The notes beneath the pieces are model-generated. The model worked only from the letters and a program-made list of their open reading frames with translations, did no database searches and had not been told where the DNA came from. A DNA stretch of 64,000 nt from Agrococcus sp. Marseille-Q4369 (GTDB lineage Bacteria > Actinomycetota > Actinomycetes > Actinomycetales > Microbacteriaceae). Positions 25,690-42,321 of this stretch are shown here, piece by piece. The stretch covers positions 806,001 to 870,000 of the forward strand of contig NZ_CP070501.1 of assembly GCF_018308945.1 (NCBI RefSeq). The letters are read 5' to 3'. Both the position numbers and the translations under genes were made by a program. Numbering within the stretch: position 1 is the stretch's first letter; the number at the start of each line of letters is the position of its first letter.

Positions 25690-26724
25690 TCAGAGGGCGA
25701 GCAGCTCGTCGGCGATGCGCAGCCCCAGCACGGGGCGGTCGGCGCTCCACACGGCAGCGCACGCCGCGCGGACCGTGTCGACCGGCCGATCGCCCGCGCG
25801 CACGAGCGTGATGTCGATGCCGGAGCGTCGCACCGCTGCCCTGCCGACCTCGAAGTACACCGCGCGCGTGGACGTCTCGAGCGTCTCGCGCACGGGGAGG
25901 ATCGGCTGCTGGAGGTCGCGCAGGTCCTCGATCACGTGATCGGGCCGCATGGTGGGGTCGGCGCCGATGAGGCTCGGGCCGCGATCGATGCCGGTCAGCA
26001 CGGTGATCGAGCGGATGCCCGCCCTCCGCGCACCGAGGATGTCGGTGTCGAGGCGGTCGCCGATCATGACCGGCGAGCGGGCGCCGAAGCGCTCCGCGGC
26101 GACGTCGAACATCGGCGTCTCGGGCTTGCCCGCGAACTCCGCGAGCCTGCCGACTGCGGTGTGCACTGCGGAGACGAGCGTGCCGTTGCCCGGCGCGATG
26201 CCGCCGGCGACGGGGATCGTCCAGTCGCCGTTCGTCGCGATCCACGGGATGCCGCCGTGCTCGGGCTTGCGCGCGAGCGCGAACGAGGCCTCGGCGAGGT
26301 CGTTCCAGCCGACGGTCGGGTGGAAGCCCTGCACGACCGCCTTCGGCTGCTCGGCCGCGGTGCGCACGACGCGCCACCCGCGGGCCTCGATCTCGACCAC
26401 GATGCCGGCGCCGCCGACGACGAGCACGGGGTCTCCGGGCTGCAGGTGCGGCTCGAGCAGCAGCATCGCGGCTTGCGGGCTCGTCACGACGTCGCGGGGC
26501 TCGACCGGGAGGCCGAACGACCGCAGGTGCTCCGCCACCTCCGCGTCGGTGCGCGATGCGTTGTTGGTGAGGTACGCCGCGGGCAGGCCCGTCGCGACGA
26601 TGCTCTCGACCGCGTGCGGGATCGCGTGCGGTCCCTTGTAGACGACGCCGTCGAGGTCGAGGTAGAGGTAGTCGGCGCCATCGATGGGCGTCGCCGCCGG
26701 TTGCGCCTTCTTGAACAGGCCCAT
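25690..26724 (-). CDS. HAD-superfamily hydrolase, subclass IIA (NagD-like phosphatase)
   Basis: The 344-residue protein carries the HAD motifs YLYLDLDGVVYKGP (20-33, nucleophile Asp in DLDGVVY), TNNASRT (motif II), and GDRLDTDILGARRAG (motif IV), with the C2A cap that defines IIA enzymes such as NagD and phosphoglycolate phosphatases. It would dephosphorylate a small sugar phosphate or nucleotide. The ATG overlaps the stop of the upstream TPR gene by one base. A homologue has the same neighbours in mycobacteria (Rv1691-Rv1692). Confidence 0.92.
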   Translation of the reverse strand: MGLFKKAQPAATPIDGADYLYLDLDGVVYKGPHAIPHAVESIVATGLPAAYLTNNASRTDAEVAEHLRSFGLPVEPRDVVTSPQAAMLLLEPHLQPGDPVLVVGGAGIVVEIEARGWRVVRTAAEQPKAVVQGFHPTVGWNDLAEASFALARKPEHGGIPWIATNGDWTIPVAGGIAPGNGTLVSAVHTAVGRLAEFAGKPETPMFDVAAERFGARSPVMIGDRLDTDILGARRAGIRSITVLTGIDRGPSLIGADPTMRPDHVIEDLRDLQQPILPVRETLETSTRAVYFEVGRAAVRRSGIDITLVRAGDRPVDTVRAACAAVWSADRPVLGLRIADELLAL

Positions 26725-28586
26725 CAGCGCGTGCCCTCGGAGCGCTCCTCGCCCTCGATGAGGTCGTCGCCGAACAGCGCATCGCCGAACAGCGCGTCAT
26801 CGCCCGCGACAGCCATGTCGGCCTCGGACTCGATCGCGCTGGCCGACTCGCCCTCCGGCTCCGCCGGAGCCGGCTCCTCGACGACCGGCTCCTCGACGAC
26901 CGGCTCCTCGACGACCGGCTCCTCGAGCGCGTCGTCCGCGTCGCCGAGCGAGTCGGCCTCGCCCTGGGCCTCGTCGTGCGGCTCGTCCTCGCCTTCGGCG
27001 GCTTCCTCGTCGACCGGCGACTCGAGCCGCTCGGTCGTGATCACCATCTCCTCGAGCTCGCCCGGACGCAGCGCGTCCTCGAGCGCGTCGATCGCGCGGT
27101 CGGCGAGCTCGAACCACTCGGCCGCCTCCTCGTCGCGGCCGAGCTCCTCCAGCACGCCCCCGAAGCTCGCGAACAGCGCCGGGCTGTAGTCGAACGCCTT
27201 GTCCTTGCGCAGCTCGGGGATGCGCAGCTCCTCGAGCGCCGCCTCCTTCTGGCCGAGGTCGAGGCGCGCCCCCGACTTCACGATGGCGAGCTCGACGCGC
27301 ACCGGCGTCTCGAGCGTGGATGCGTCGACCGAGCGCGCGAGCTCGAGCGCCTTCTCGGGGCGGCCGAGTCCGCGCTCGCAATCGGCCATGAGCGGCAGCT
27401 GGTCGTCACGCCCGGTGATGCGGCGGTACGTGCGCAGCTCGCGGAGCGCGAGGGCGAAGTCGCCGAGCTGGTAGGCCGTGATCGCGAGCGTCTCGCGGAC
27501 GACGCCGATGCGGCCGGCGCGACGCGACGCGGCGAGCGCGTGCTGGTGCGCGAGCTCGGGATCCTCGTCGATGAGTCGCGATGCCATCGCCATGTGCTTG
27601 GCGACGAGCTCGGCGTTCTCCTTCGTCAGGGTCTTGAGCTGCGCGCGAGCGCCGATGTCGAGGTCTTCAGGCGCCACGTCATCGGGCAGGTGCGGCGGCA
27701 CGAAGTCGTCGTCGCGCACCTGCTTGAAGCTCTCGCCCGAGCCGTCGCCGCGGCGCTCGTAATCGCGACCCGGTCGCGCGGCGTCGCGCTGCGGGCCCGA
27801 GTTCCTCGAGCGCTGATCATCGCGTCGCTGCTGATCCCCGCGCCCGAAGCGCTCGCCATCGCGCTGCGGGCGACGGTCGCCATCCCGCTGGGGACGCGAG
27901 TCGCCGAAGCGGCGCTCACCATCGCGCTGCGGGCGACGGTCGCCATCCCGCTGGGGACGCGAGTCGCCGAAGCGGCGTTCACCATCGCGCTGCGGGCGAC
28001 GGTCTCCATCGCGCGGCGGACGGCGGTCGCCATCACGCTGCCGACGCGAGTCACGATCGAATCGGCGCTCGCCATCACGCTGCGGCCGACGATCTCCGTC
28101 GCGCTGCGGCCGGGAGTCGCCGAAACGGCGCTCACCATCGCGCGGCGGGCGACGATCGCCATCGCGCTGCGGGCGCGAGTCACGATCGAAGCGGCGCTCA
28201 CCGTCGCGCTGCGGACGACGGTCGTTGTCCCGCTGCGGACGCGAGTCGCCGAATCGACGCTCACCATCGCGCTGCGGTCGACGGTCTCCATCGCGCTGCG
28301 GTCGACGGTCTCCATCGCGCTGCGGGCGGCGATCACCGTCGCGCTGCGGGCGACGGTCGTTGTCGCGCTGCGGACGCGAGTCACCGCCCGGCCGGTACCC
28401 TGTGTCTCCGGGACGCAGCGGCTTCCGGTCGGCATCGCGCGACTGCCCACGGTCGTTCGAGCGCGATCCATCGCGCGAGGGCCGGCTGTCACCGAAGCGG
28501 CGGTCCCCGTCTCGCGGCGGTCGCCGGTCTCCTGCGTCGCGCCGGCGATCGCCATCGCGCGAGCTGCGGTCTGCCTTGTCGTTCAC
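26724..28586 (-). CDS. TPR-like protein with Arg/Asp repeat N-terminus and acidic C-terminus
   Basis: The 620-residue protein has three parts. Residues ~1-285 are a mixed-charge disordered region built from variants of RPQRDGDRR and RRFGDSRPQRD repeated more than twenty times. Residues ~295-520 are a helical repeat domain of tetratricopeptide type (AELVAKHMAMASRLI, then HALAASRRAGRIGVVRETL, GDFALALRELRTY, LGRPEKALELA). The last ~95 are acidic and include VEEPVVEEPVVEEP. The TPR part corresponds to mycobacterial Rv1691, a conserved protein of unknown function next to the HAD phosphatase. The N-terminus looks like an RNA-binding or condensate-forming segment (inference). The start is GTG at 28586. 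No signal peptide. Confidence 0.85.
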   Translation of the reverse strand: MNDKADRSSRDGDRRRDAGDRRPPRDGDRRFGDSRPSRDGSRSNDRGQSRDADRKPLRPGDTGYRPGGDSRPQRDNDRRPQRDGDRRPQRDGDRRPQRDGDRRPQRDGERRFGDSRPQRDNDRRPQRDGERRFDRDSRPQRDGDRRPPRDGERRFGDSRPQRDGDRRPQRDGERRFDRDSRRQRDGDRRPPRDGDRRPQRDGERRFGDSRPQRDGDRRPQRDGERRFGDSRPQRDGDRRPQRDGERFGRGDQQRRDDQRSRNSGPQRDAARPGRDYERRGDGSGESFKQVRDDDFVPPHLPDDVAPEDLDIGARAQLKTLTKENAELVAKHMAMASRLIDEDPELAHQHALAASRRAGRIGVVRETLAITAYQLGDFALALRELRTYRRITGRDDQLPLMADCERGLGRPEKALELARSVDASTLETPVRVELAIVKSGARLDLGQKEAALEELRIPELRKDKAFDYSPALFASFGGVLEELGRDEEAAEWFELADRAIDALEDALRPGELEEMVITTERLESPVDEEAAEGEDEPHDEAQGEADSLGDADDALEEPVVEEPVVEEPVVEEPAPAEPEGESASAIESEADMAVAGDDALFGDALFGDDLIEGEERSEGTR

Positions 28587-28614
28587 GGCACCATTCCATC
28601 CGGGTCCAGAAACG

Positions 28615-28650
28615 GAAAAAGGGGCCCCAGACGAATCTGGGGCCCCTTTC
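28615..28650 (-). terminator. Rho-independent terminator of the rRNA operon
   Basis: GGGGCCCCAGA (28621-28631) and TCTGGGGCCCC (28636-28646) form an 11-bp perfect stem with loop CGAA. On the minus strand TTTTT follows. It lies 11-40 bp after the 5S 3' end and is the best canonical terminator in the window. The TTT on the other side may also let it act on the plus strand. Confidence 0.92.
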
Positions 28651-28660
28651 CAAAAGAAGT

Positions 28661-28777
28661 CCGGCGGTGTCCTACTCTCCCACAGGGTCCCCCCTGCAGT
28701 ACCATCGGCGCTGAGAGCCTTAGCTTCCGGGTTCGGAATGTGACCGGGCGTTTCCCTCTCGCTATGGCCGCCGAAAC
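28661..28777 (-). rRNA. rrf: 5S ribosomal RNA
   Basis: The minus strand starts GTTTCGGCGGCCATAGCGAG and contains GGGAAACGCCCGGTCACATT and CCGATGGTACTGCAGGGG. It ends GGACACCGCCGG, whose last bases pair with the 5' end. The ~117-base length is normal. It is the last gene of the 16S-23S-5S operon. Confidence 0.96.
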
Positions 28778-28845
28778 ACTATTGATGTTTCAGTTCGCAC
28801 AGCTCTCCGCATGAAGCGGAGGGCTGCAGTCCTCGACCGTACATC

Positions 28846-28870
28846 GAGAACCACAAAGTGGACGCGAGCA
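28846..28870 (-). other. 3' arm of the 23S rRNA processing stem
   Basis: This segment (GAGAACCACAAAGTGGACGC on the plus strand, plus GAGCA) is complementary to 32099-32123 on the far side of 23S, with three differences. The adjoining ACATGAG bases also pair. Together they form the long duplex cut by RNase III in pre-23S rRNA. Confidence 0.7.
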
Positions 28871-28888
28871 GCAAGCTCATGTATATGT

Positions 28889-33921
<5,033 letters not shown>

Positions 33922-34045
33922 GAAATGTTGCGTACCGCTCGGGGAAAACCGGGCGGCAGCGAGTTTGATGCTGACAAAATAGACTGTCTACTGACAATCT
34001 GTCTCATCCAAAGGAATCGTGTGCCCGAAGGCACTACGAGTAATT

Positions 34046-34084
34046 TTTGGCATTTGACATTGTGCACGCTGTTGAGTTCTCAAG
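34046..34084 (-). promoter_or_regulatory. rRNA leader element (boxA/processing motif)
   Basis: On the minus strand the leader reads CCTTGAGAACTCAACAGCG then TGCAC, the conserved TTGAGAACTCAA motif found in actinobacterial rRNA leaders. It takes part in antitermination and in base-pairing for 16S processing. It lies about 140 bp before 16S and 55 bp after the proximal promoter. Confidence 0.7.
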
Positions 34085-34138
34085 GATCAGACGCTCTCGT
34101 GCATTCCCCGTGGGGGTCTGCGCCGAGGCAACTTCTCT

Positions 34139-34166
34139 ATGTTAGCCACTTCTCGGTCCGTGTCAA
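34139..34166 (-). promoter_or_regulatory. rRNA promoter P1 (proximal)
   Basis: On the minus strand, TTGACA (34161-34166), a 16-bp spacer and TAACAT (34139-34144). It is a near-consensus sigma-A promoter, closest to 16S. Its spacer lacks the palindrome present in the five upstream copies. Confidence 0.85.
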
Positions 34167-34228
34167 ATCGACACGCCGTGCGGAGTCTCGCTCGCGCCGG
34201 ACATCGACCGGCTCGTGGCAGCCCATTC

Positions 34229-34256
34229 AGGCTACACGCTCCGGAGCGACTGTCAA
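34229..34256 (-). promoter_or_regulatory. rRNA promoter P2
   Basis: TTGACA (34251-34256), a 16-bp spacer containing the palindrome CGCTCCGGAGCG, and TAGCCT (34229-34234) on the minus strand. First unit of a five-fold repeat with ~82-bp period. Confidence 0.8.
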
Positions 34257-34311
34257 GTCGGCGTCGGCTGGAGCCGGCTCGCTGTTCGGCCTGGCTCGTG
34301 GCAACCCGTTC

Positions 34312-34339
34312 AGGTTATACGCTCCAGAGCGACTGTCAA
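34312..34339 (-). promoter_or_regulatory. rRNA promoter P3
   Basis: TTGACA (34334-34339), a 16-bp spacer with CGCTCTGGAGCG, and TAACCT (34312-34317), overlapping an alternative TATAAC. Second repeat unit, 83 bp from P2. Confidence 0.8.
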
Positions 34340-34393
34340 GTCGGCGTCCGCGAGAGCCGGCTCACTGTTGGCCCGGCTCGTGGCAACCCGTTC

Positions 34394-34421
34394 AGGTTAC
34401 ACGCTCCGAAGCGACTGTCAA
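34394..34421 (-). promoter_or_regulatory. rRNA promoter P4
   Basis: TTGACA (34416-34421), a 16-bp spacer with CGCTTCGGAGCG, and TAACCT (34394-34399). Third repeat unit, 82 bp from P3. Confidence 0.8.
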
Positions 34422-34475
34422 GTCGGCATCTGCGAGAGCCGGCTGACTGTCAGTCCGGCTCGTGGCAACCTGTTC

Positions 34476-34503
34476 AGGTTACACGCTCCGGAGCGGCTGT
34501 CAA
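34476..34503 (-). promoter_or_regulatory. rRNA promoter P5
   Basis: TTGACA (34498-34503), a 16-bp spacer with GCTCCGGAGC, and TAACCT (34476-34481). Fourth repeat unit, 82 bp from P4. Confidence 0.8.
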
Positions 34504-34557
34504 ATCGGCTCCTGCTGCACCGGGCTCGCATTCGGCCCGGCTCGTGGCAACCTGTCC

Positions 34558-34585
34558 AGGTTACACGCTCCGGAGCGACTGTCAA
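34558..34585 (-). promoter_or_regulatory. rRNA promoter P6 (distal)
   Basis: TTGACA (34580-34585), a 16-bp spacer with CGCTCCGGAGCG, and TAACCT (34558-34563). Fifth repeat unit, 82 bp from P5. A perfect 20-bp palindrome lies 14 bp further upstream. Confidence 0.8.
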
Positions 34586-34599
34586 GTCGGTGTCTCGCT

Positions 34600-34619
34600 C
34601 GGTCGGCAGCTGCCGACCG
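34600..34619. repeat. Perfect 20-bp palindrome upstream of the rRNA promoters
   Basis: CGGTCGGCAGCTGCCGACCG is self-complementary over its whole length and lies directly upstream of the distal rRNA promoter. The rest of the gap to tyrS (34620-34837) shows nothing coding. It could bind a regulator of the rRNA operon, or be the terminator of tyrS, 219 bp beyond its stop; the first is more likely given the distance. Confidence 0.5.
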
Positions 34620-34837
34620 TGCTCTCCGCACATTCATCGTTGAAGTGGTCTGTCACCGCACCCGCGTCGCAGCCAGCACGCGATTGCGTGGGCCGTTCTG
34701 CTGGGGGTGGTCCCTCTTGATCCGCTGGCCTGTCCGGCTCGGCGTCTTTGGGGTGACGAGTGGATACGTTACACGGCTCGGGGACGCGGGCCGCAAACGA
34801 CGTGCATCCCGGGCGTGTCGCGCCGCTCCCCTGCGCT

Positions 34838-36136
34838 TCAGGCGCCGGCGTCGACGCCCGCGAGCGTCTTCTTGCCGCGGCGCAGCACGGCGAACCGCCC
34901 GTGCAGCAAGCGGCCCTCGAGCGTCGCGGCGGGGTCGTCGATGCGCTCGTTGTTGACCGAGACGCCGCCTTGAGCGATCGCGCGTCGGCCCTCGGAGAGG
35001 GAGTCGACGAGTCCCGTCTCCTGCAGCAGCTGCAGCACGGGCGCGTCATCGGTCGCGGTGGCCTGCCGGTCGAGCGAGCCGACGGCCGCCGCGAGGGTGC
35101 CGGCGTCGAGCGCCGCGAGATCCCCGGCGCCGAAGAGCGCCTCGGAAGCGGCGATCGCCTGCTCGGTCGCCTCGCGGCCGTGGATGAAGGCCGTCGCCTG
35201 CAGCGCGAGCTCGCGCTGCGCCTCGCGTCGGAACGGCGCCTCGACCGTTGCGCGCTCGAGCTCCGCGATCCGCGAGGACGGCAGGAAGGTGAACGACTTC
35301 AGCAGCTGGACGACGATCGCGTCGTCCTGGTTGAGCCAGAACTGGTACATCGCGTAGGGCGTCGTCAGGTTGGCGTCGAGCCACACCGCGTTGCCCTCGC
35401 TCTTGCCGAACTTCCGGCCGTCGGCATCCGTGATGAGCGGCGAGCCGAGCGCGTGCGCGTGCACGCCCTCGGCCTTGCGGATGAGCTCGGTGCCCGCGGT
35501 GAGGTTGCCCCACTGGTCGCTGCCGCCGAGCTGCATGATGCACCCGTAGCGCAGGAAGAGCTCGCGGAAGTCGAGCCCCTGCAGCACCTGGTAGCTGAAC
35601 TCGGCGTAGGAGATGCCCTCGTCGGACTCCATGCGCGAGGCGACCGCGTCCTTGCGGAGCATCGTGCCCACCCGGAAGTGCTTGCCGACCTCGCGGAGGA
35701 AGTCGACCGTCGAGAGGAGCCCTGTCCAGTCGAGGTTGTTCACGAGCCGCACGGCGTTGTCCCCCTCGTCGGAGAGGAAGCGCAGCATCTGCTCGCCGAG
35801 GTACGTGACCCACTCGGCGACGGTCTCCCGCTCGTTGAGCTGTCGCTCAGCGGTGGGCTTCGGGTCGCCGATCAGGCCCGTCGAGCCGCCGACGAGCGCG
35901 AGCGGCTTGTGGCCAGCGAGCTGCAGCCGGCGCATGATGATCAGCTGCGCGAGGTTCCCGAGATGCAGGCTCGGCGCGGTCGGGTCGAATCCGCAGTAGT
36001 AGGTGATCGGGCCGCCGCCGAGCAGCGCGCGCAACGCCTCCGGGTCGGTCGAGACGTGCACGCTCCCGCGGTACTGCAGCTCGTCCCAGACGTTGTCGAA
36101 GGCGGGGTCGAGCTGGATGGGAGCGAGGTCGATCAC
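34838..36136 (-). CDS. tyrS: Tyrosyl-tRNA synthetase
   Basis: The 432-residue class I synthetase charges tRNA-Tyr. The Rossmann domain has the HIGH-like SLHLGN (56-61) and, near residue 235, the KMSKS-like KFGKSEGN; YGCIMQLGGSDQWGN lies between them. The C-terminus carries an S4 RNA-binding domain (LVDSLSEGRRAIAQGGVSVNNERI). In actinobacteria tyrS lies just upstream of the TPR/HAD/tlyA block; here the rRNA operon is inserted between them. It follows argH by 19 bp on the same strand. Confidence 0.97.
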   Translation of the reverse strand: MIDLAPIQLDPAFDNVWDELQYRGSVHVSTDPEALRALLGGGPITYYCGFDPTAPSLHLGNLAQLIIMRRLQLAGHKPLALVGGSTGLIGDPKPTAERQLNERETVAEWVTYLGEQMLRFLSDEGDNAVRLVNNLDWTGLLSTVDFLREVGKHFRVGTMLRKDAVASRMESDEGISYAEFSYQVLQGLDFRELFLRYGCIMQLGGSDQWGNLTAGTELIRKAEGVHAHALGSPLITDADGRKFGKSEGNAVWLDANLTTPYAMYQFWLNQDDAIVVQLLKSFTFLPSSRIAELERATVEAPFRREAQRELALQATAFIHGREATEQAIAASEALFGAGDLAALDAGTLAAAVGSLDRQATATDDAPVLQLLQETGLVDSLSEGRRAIAQGGVSVNNERIDDPAATLEGRLLHGRFAVLRRGKKTLAGVDAGA

Positions 36137-36155
36137 GGTTCGAATCTACCGAACG

Positions 36156-39424
<3,269 letters not shown>

Positions 39425-39435
<11 letters not shown>

Positions 39436-40588
39436 ACGCGGAGTTCTCGTGGACGTACTCGTGCGTGAGGTCGTTCGTGCGGATCGTCGCCGCGTGCTCC
39501 CCCGCGTGCAGCTCGATGCGGATGCGCGTCTCGCGCGGCGTGAGGTCGACCTCCTCGCGCGGGCGGTCGGGCTCGCCGGCGTGGCACACCCGCACCCCGT
39601 TGAAGGCGACGTCGACCTCGAAGGGGTCGAACGACGCATCCGTCGTGCCGATGGCAGCGAGCACGCGGCCCCAGTTCGGGTCGTTGCCGAAGATCGCGGC
39701 CTTGAAGAGGTTGGAGCGCGCGACGGAGCGGCCGACGACGACCGCATCGTCCTCGCTCGCGGCGCCGAGCACCTCGATGGCGATGTCGTGGCTCGCGCCC
39801 TCGGCGTCGGCCTGCAGCTGCCGCGCGAGGTCGTCGCACACGGCGGTGACGGATGCGGTGAGCTCGGCCTCGTCGGCGCGGTGCGCCGATGCACCGGAGG
39901 CGAGCAGCAGCACGGTGTCGTTCGTCGACATGCAGCCGTCGGAGTCGAGGCGGTCGAAGGTCACGCGCGTCGCGGCGCGGAGCGCGCGGTCGAGCGTCGC
40001 GGCATCGGCGACCGCGTCGGTCGTGAGCACGACGAGCATCGTCGCGAGGCCGGGCGCGAGCATGCCCGCGCCCTTCGCCATGCCGCCGACCGTGTAGCCG
40101 CCCCGGCTGTCGATCGCCTGCTTCGGCACCGAGTCGGTCGTCATGATCGCCCGCGCCGCGGCGAGCCCTGCCGCCTCGTCGTCGCCGAGCGCGTCGACCG
40201 CGAGGTCGACGCCGCGGAGCACCGCCTGGCGGAAGGCCTCGTCGCCGACGCCGATGAGTCCCGTCGAGCACACCTGCACCTCGACGGCGCCGATGCCGAG
40301 TCGCTCGGCGACCCGCTCGGCCGTCTGGTGCGTGGTCTGGAAGCCGAAGGCGCCCGTGAAGCAGTTCGCGCCGCCGGAGTTGAGGATCACCGCGCGAGCG
40401 GTGCCGTCGGCGAGCGCCTGCTGGCTCCACAGCACCGGGTTGGCCTTCGCGCGGTTGGCGGTGAAGACACCGGCTGCCGCATCGATCGGGCCGTCGTTGA
40501 CGACGAGCGCGACGTCGGCGCCCCCGCTCGACTTCACGCCCGCGGCGACGCCCGCAGCCCGGAAGCCCGCGGCCGCGGTCACGCTCAC
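39425..40588 (-). CDS. argJ: Glutamate N-acetyltransferase / amino-acid acetyltransferase
   Basis: The 387-residue Ntn-fold enzyme transfers acetyl groups from acetylornithine to glutamate, recycling the acetyl moiety. It is processed at the Ala-Thr bond in [16 protein letters not shown], and Thr becomes the nucleophile. Other motifs are [12 protein letters not shown]-like and NSFNRI-equivalent [12 protein letters not shown]. The start is GTG at 40588, overlapping the argC stop. The recycling enzyme removes the need for a dedicated argE. Confidence 0.95.
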
Positions 40589-41631
40589 GGCGCGACCCCG
40601 TCGATCGGCAGCCCGAGCTGCTCGTCGAGGCCGAGCGCGATGTTCGCCGACTGGATCGCGGCGCCCGCGGTGCCCTTGCCGAGGTTGTCGAGCGCGGCGA
40701 TCATCACGACGCGACCGGCGTCGTGGTCGAGGCCGACGCCTATGTGCACCGAGTTCGAGCCGATGACGTCGGCGGTGCGCGGGTAGTGCCCCGCGGGCAG
40801 CACGTGCACGAAGCGCTCGTCGGCGTAGGCCGAGAGCCACGCGCCGCGCAGCTCGTCGGCGCTCGCGTCGCCGACGAGCGGCGCCGTCACGGTCGCGAGG
40901 ATGCCGCGCGACATCGGCACGAGCACCGGCGTGAAAGAGTGCCGCACCTCGGTCGCGCCCACCATCCGGAGGTTCTGCGCGATCTCCGGCAGGTGGCGGT
41001 GCGTGCCGCCGACGCCGTAGGGCGTCGCGCTGCCGGTGAGCTCGCTCGCGAGCAGGTGGGTCTTCGCGCCACGGCCCGCGCCGGAGGAGCCGACGGCGAG
41101 CGCGGACGTGAGCCCCGTCGGGTCGATGAGCCCGGCCGCGATGCCGGGTGCGGCCGCGAGCGTCACGGCGGTCGCGTTGCAGCCGGGCACGGCGATGCGG
41201 CGGGCGGCGCGCAGCTCGCGCCGCTGGCGGCCGCCGTCGGCGAGCATGAGCTCGGGCATGCCGTAGGGCCAGGTGCCGGCGTGCTCGGTGCCGTAGTAGC
41301 GCGTCCACTCGGCCGCGTCGAGCAGCCGGTGGTCGGCGCCGGCGTCGACGACGAGCGTCTCGTCGGGCAGCTCGGCGGCGATCCCGGCGGAGTGCCCGTG
41401 CGGCAGCGCGAGGAAGACGACGTCGTGGCCGGCGAGCACCTCGCGCGTGGTCTCCTGGAAGGTCAGCGTGGCGAGGGAGCGCAGGTTCGGGTGCACGGAC
41501 ACGAGGGGCTGCCCGGCATTGGCGTGCGCGGTGACGGTGCGCACCTCCAGCTCGGGGTGCTGCGCGAGCAGCCGCAGCAGCTCGCCGCCCGCGTATCCGC
41601 TCGCGCCTGCGACGGCGACGGAGAGGCTCAT
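40585..41631 (-). CDS. argC: N-acetyl-gamma-glutamyl-phosphate reductase
   Basis: The 348-residue NADP enzyme reduces acetylglutamyl phosphate to the semialdehyde. The N-terminal [18 protein letters not shown] (5-22) is the nucleotide-binding loop, and the catalytic Cys lies in [12 protein letters not shown]. The C-terminal region includes [21 protein letters not shown]. It is the first gene of argC-J-B-F-H, whose four junctions all overlap by 4-11 bases. No clear ARG box was found upstream. Confidence 0.96.
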   Translation of the reverse strand: MSLSVAVAGASGYAGGELLRLLAQHPELEVRTVTAHANAGQPLVSVHPNLRSLATLTFQETTREVLAGHDVVFLALPHGHSAGIAAELPDETLVVDAGADHRLLDAAEWTRYYGTEHAGTWPYGMPELMLADGGRQRRELRAARRIAVPGCNATAVTLAAAPGIAAGLIDPTGLTSALAVGSSGAGRGAKTHLLASELTGSATPYGVGGTHRHLPEIAQNLRMVGATEVRHSFTPVLVPMSRGILATVTAPLVGDASADELRGAWLSAYADERFVHVLPAGHYPRTADVIGSNSVHIGVGLDHDAGRVVMIAALDNLGKGTAGAAIQSANIALGLDEQLGLPIDGVAP

Positions 41632-41661
41632 GCTCCCAGGCTATCGGCCCCTCGGATGCCG

Positions 41662-42312
41662 CTATGCCCGGAAGGCGACCTCGACGGCGGCCTCGACCTC
41701 GATCTCGCCAGCCGAGAGCGCGACGGGCGCGCCGCCGTCGGCGCTCGCGAGCATCGCTGCCTCGGCGCCGCCGCGCGCCTTGCCGAAGGGTCGCGCCGGC
41801 GCGGGGTCCGGCTCCCGGATGGCCGTGATCGCGGGCTCGCCGAGCGCCGCGGCGCTCGCGTAGTCGGCGGCGCGAGCGCGGGCGTCCTCGACCGCGAGCT
41901 CGCGCGCGCGGCTCGAGAGCCGGCGCTCGGTCTCGTCGGCGAGCGACCACGTCACGCCGCCGACCTCGTGCTCGGGCGCGGAGCCGAGCTCGCCGATCCA
42001 GGCGCCGAGGGCGTCGACGTCGACGAACGTCGCGGTGACGGCGGCGGATGCGGTGAAGACGAGGCGCTGCGGCAGGCCCTCCCCGACCCACTCGCGGTGG
42101 TGCGAGACCCACGCGCGGTCGGCGTGCCACGACTCGATCGCGCCCGCGGCGGCGAGCGCTCGCGCTCGCTCGACCGCGGCCGCGTGGGCCGTCGTCACCG
42201 CGGCCATCGCCGCGTCGGGCGCGTCGGCCTGCCAGCGGGAGTGCACCGTCACGGTCGCGCGCTCGGCGGCGGCGCGCAGCGCGGCCTCGCCGCGCACCAG
42301 GATCTCGACCAC
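41662..42312 (-). CDS. SIMPL-domain (DUF541) protein
   Basis: The 216-residue protein has the SIMPL/DUF541 layout: an N-terminal repeat with VRGEAALRAAAERATVTV and a second half with ARELAVEDARARAADYASAAALG before a C-terminal VEVAFRA strand. Unlike many family members it has no signal peptide, so it is probably cytoplasmic. Its function is not established. It sits between pheT (10 bp upstream) and argC on the same strand. Confidence 0.75.
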   Translation of the reverse strand: MVEILVRGEAALRAAAERATVTVHSRWQADAPDAAMAAVTTAHAAAVERARALAAAGAIESWHADRAWVSHHREWVGEGLPQRLVFTASAAVTATFVDVDALGAWIGELGSAPEHEVGGVTWSLADETERRLSSRARELAVEDARARAADYASAAALGEPAITAIREPDPAPARPFGKARGGAEAAMLASADGGAPVALSAGEIEVEAAVEVAFRA

Positions 42313-42321
42313 GACCGGATG

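Noticed and set aside
27780-28400. Possible CRISPR or minisatellite in the Arg/Asp repeat region
   Set aside because: The repeats stay in frame, encode a consistent peptide and vary by codon; it is a coding repeat.
28588-28620. Extra small gene between the TPR gene and the rRNA terminator
   Set aside because: Only 35 bp with no start or ribosome site.
34229-34585. Possible CRISPR array (five regular ~82-bp repeats)
   Set aside because: The whole unit is repeated with gradual divergence and there are no unique spacers; each unit contains a promoter.
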